Part shown: piece by piece, positions 63,511-64,000 of the stretch
Layout of the letters: the number at the start of each line of letters is the position of its first letter
Numbering within the stretch: position 1 is the stretch's first letter
Assembly: GCF_009746565.1 (NCBI RefSeq)
Contig: NZ_WRPN01000010.1
Location: 62,001 to 126,000 of the forward strand
Source of the DNA: Mariniflexile maritimum
Lineage (GTDB): Bacteria; Bacteroidota; Bacteroidia; Flavobacteriales; Flavobacteriaceae
Reading direction: 5' to 3'
DNA: 64,000 nt
The notes under the pieces: generated by a model
Told to the model about the DNA's origin: nothing
Database searches by the model: none
The model's input: the letters and a program-made list of their open reading frames with translations, nothing else
Translations under genes and position numbers: made by a program

Positions 63511-64000
63511 TTAAGCGTTTTTATTGATAATTTCTTTCGCCAAACTTAAATAATTGGTGGCACCTTTGCTGGCGGCATCGTAATTGATGATGCTTTCGCC
63601 AAAACTGGGTGCTTCGCTCAATTTTACGTTGCGTTGAATGATGGTTTGGAAAACCATGTCGTTAAAATGCTTTTGAACCTCTTCAACCACTTGGTTTGAA
63701 AGCCGTAAGCGCGAATCGTACATGGTTAGCAGCAAGCCCTCTATATCCAAATCTGGGTTATGTATTTTTTGAACACTTTTAATGGTGTTTAACAGTTTCC
63801 CTAAGCCTTCGAGCGCAAAATATTCGCACTGGATGGGGATGATTACCGCATCGGCAGCAGTTAAGGCGTTTAAGGTAAGCAAGCCTAAAGAGGGTGCGCA
63901 GTCTATTAAAATATAATCGTAATCGTTTTTAATTTCCTGTAAGGCTTTTTTCATCATGTACTCCCTTTCATCTTTATCGACCAGTTCAATTTCAATGGCC
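63511..64000 (-). CDS. parA: Chromosome-partitioning ATPase ParA, C-terminal part (runs off the window)
   Basis: The minus strand stays open to the window edge, giving 162 codons of the C-terminal part of a ParA/Soj ATPase. Visible are the Walker B-type segment [32 protein letters not shown], the [17 protein letters not shown] region and the terminal [11 protein letters not shown]. The Walker A loop is outside the window. ParA drives parB-parS complexes apart on the nucleoid. It ends two bases before the parB start and heads the parA-parB-DUF5683-dapB-lepB row. Confidence 0.95.
   Translation of the reverse strand, partial: AIEIELVDKDEREYMMKKALQEIKNDYDYILIDCAPSLGLLTLNALTAADAVIIPIQCEYFALEGLGKLLNTIKSVQKIHNPDLDIEGLLLTMYDSRLRLSNQVVEEVQKHFNDMVFQTIIQRNVKLSEAPSFGESIINYDAASKGATNYLSLAKEIINKNA

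Overview
The window is a chromosomal segment of a member of the Bacteroidota, most likely the family Flavobacteriaceae. The evidence is the AT-rich DNA, a SusC/SusD pair, a type IX secretion sorting domain, a hybrid two-component regulator, a short primary sigma factor lacking region 1.1, TAnnTTTG-type promoter boxes, and family-typical gene blocks (parA-parB-DUF5683-dapB-lepB-wbqC and recF-DUF721). No tRNA, rRNA, CRISPR array, integrase or insertion sequence was recognised.

Layout. Positions 1-9.2 kb hold housekeeping genes: a minus-strand dapF-GNAT-mltG-DUF2279 operon, an HtrA protease, a coiled-coil membrane protein, trmD, rpoD, a BLUF photoreceptor, rpe and two CBS-domain proteins. Positions 9.5-32.6 kb hold a locus that reads as a peptidoglycan (MurNAc) scavenging system. 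Its minus-strand arm encodes a DeoR-type regulator, a FAD/Fe-S D-lactate-dehydrogenase-like protein, a phosphoesterase-propeller lipidless exported protein and a beta-lactamase-fold hydrolase. Its plus-strand arm encodes SusC, SusD, a T9SS-secreted DigH-like glycosidase, a NamZ-like muramidase (DUF1343), MurQ, a sodium symporter, a NagZ-like GH3, AnmK and a NagX-like membrane protein. Positions 32.9-35.1 kb hold an MscS channel and a SpoIIAA-like protein. Positions 35.2-49.3 kb hold a minus-strand, visibly more GC-rich operon under a hybrid two-component regulator. It encodes an acyl-carrier-like small protein, a beta-barrel protein, an M20 hydrolase, three amidohydrolases, an OprB-like porin, a PsiE-like protein and a HAD phosphatase; I cannot name its substrate. 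Positions 49.6-64 kb are again housekeeping: two cold-shock proteins, DUF721, recF, a TPR protein, ribH, mutL, two rhomboids, an EEP-family protein, DUF6122, WbqC, lepB, dapB, DUF5683, parB and the end of parA.

How the genes work together. In the peptidoglycan locus the order of action can be inferred as follows. A surface glycosidase cuts glycan strands, SusCD imports fragments, and exported NamZ-like, GH3 and amidase-like enzymes trim them. The symporter then takes up the amino sugar, AnmK phosphorylates anhydro-MurNAc, MurQ removes the lactyl ether, and the FAD/Fe-S enzyme could oxidise the released D-lactate. A repeated 11-base motif on both sides of the deoR-type gene, one copy lying just upstream of the susC promoter box, is a candidate operator. 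The parts correspond well to the Bacillus subtilis murQ-amiE-nagZ-namZ recycling set, but with Bacteroidota-style uptake. The 35-49 kb amidohydrolase operon is the second candidate for an undescribed system.
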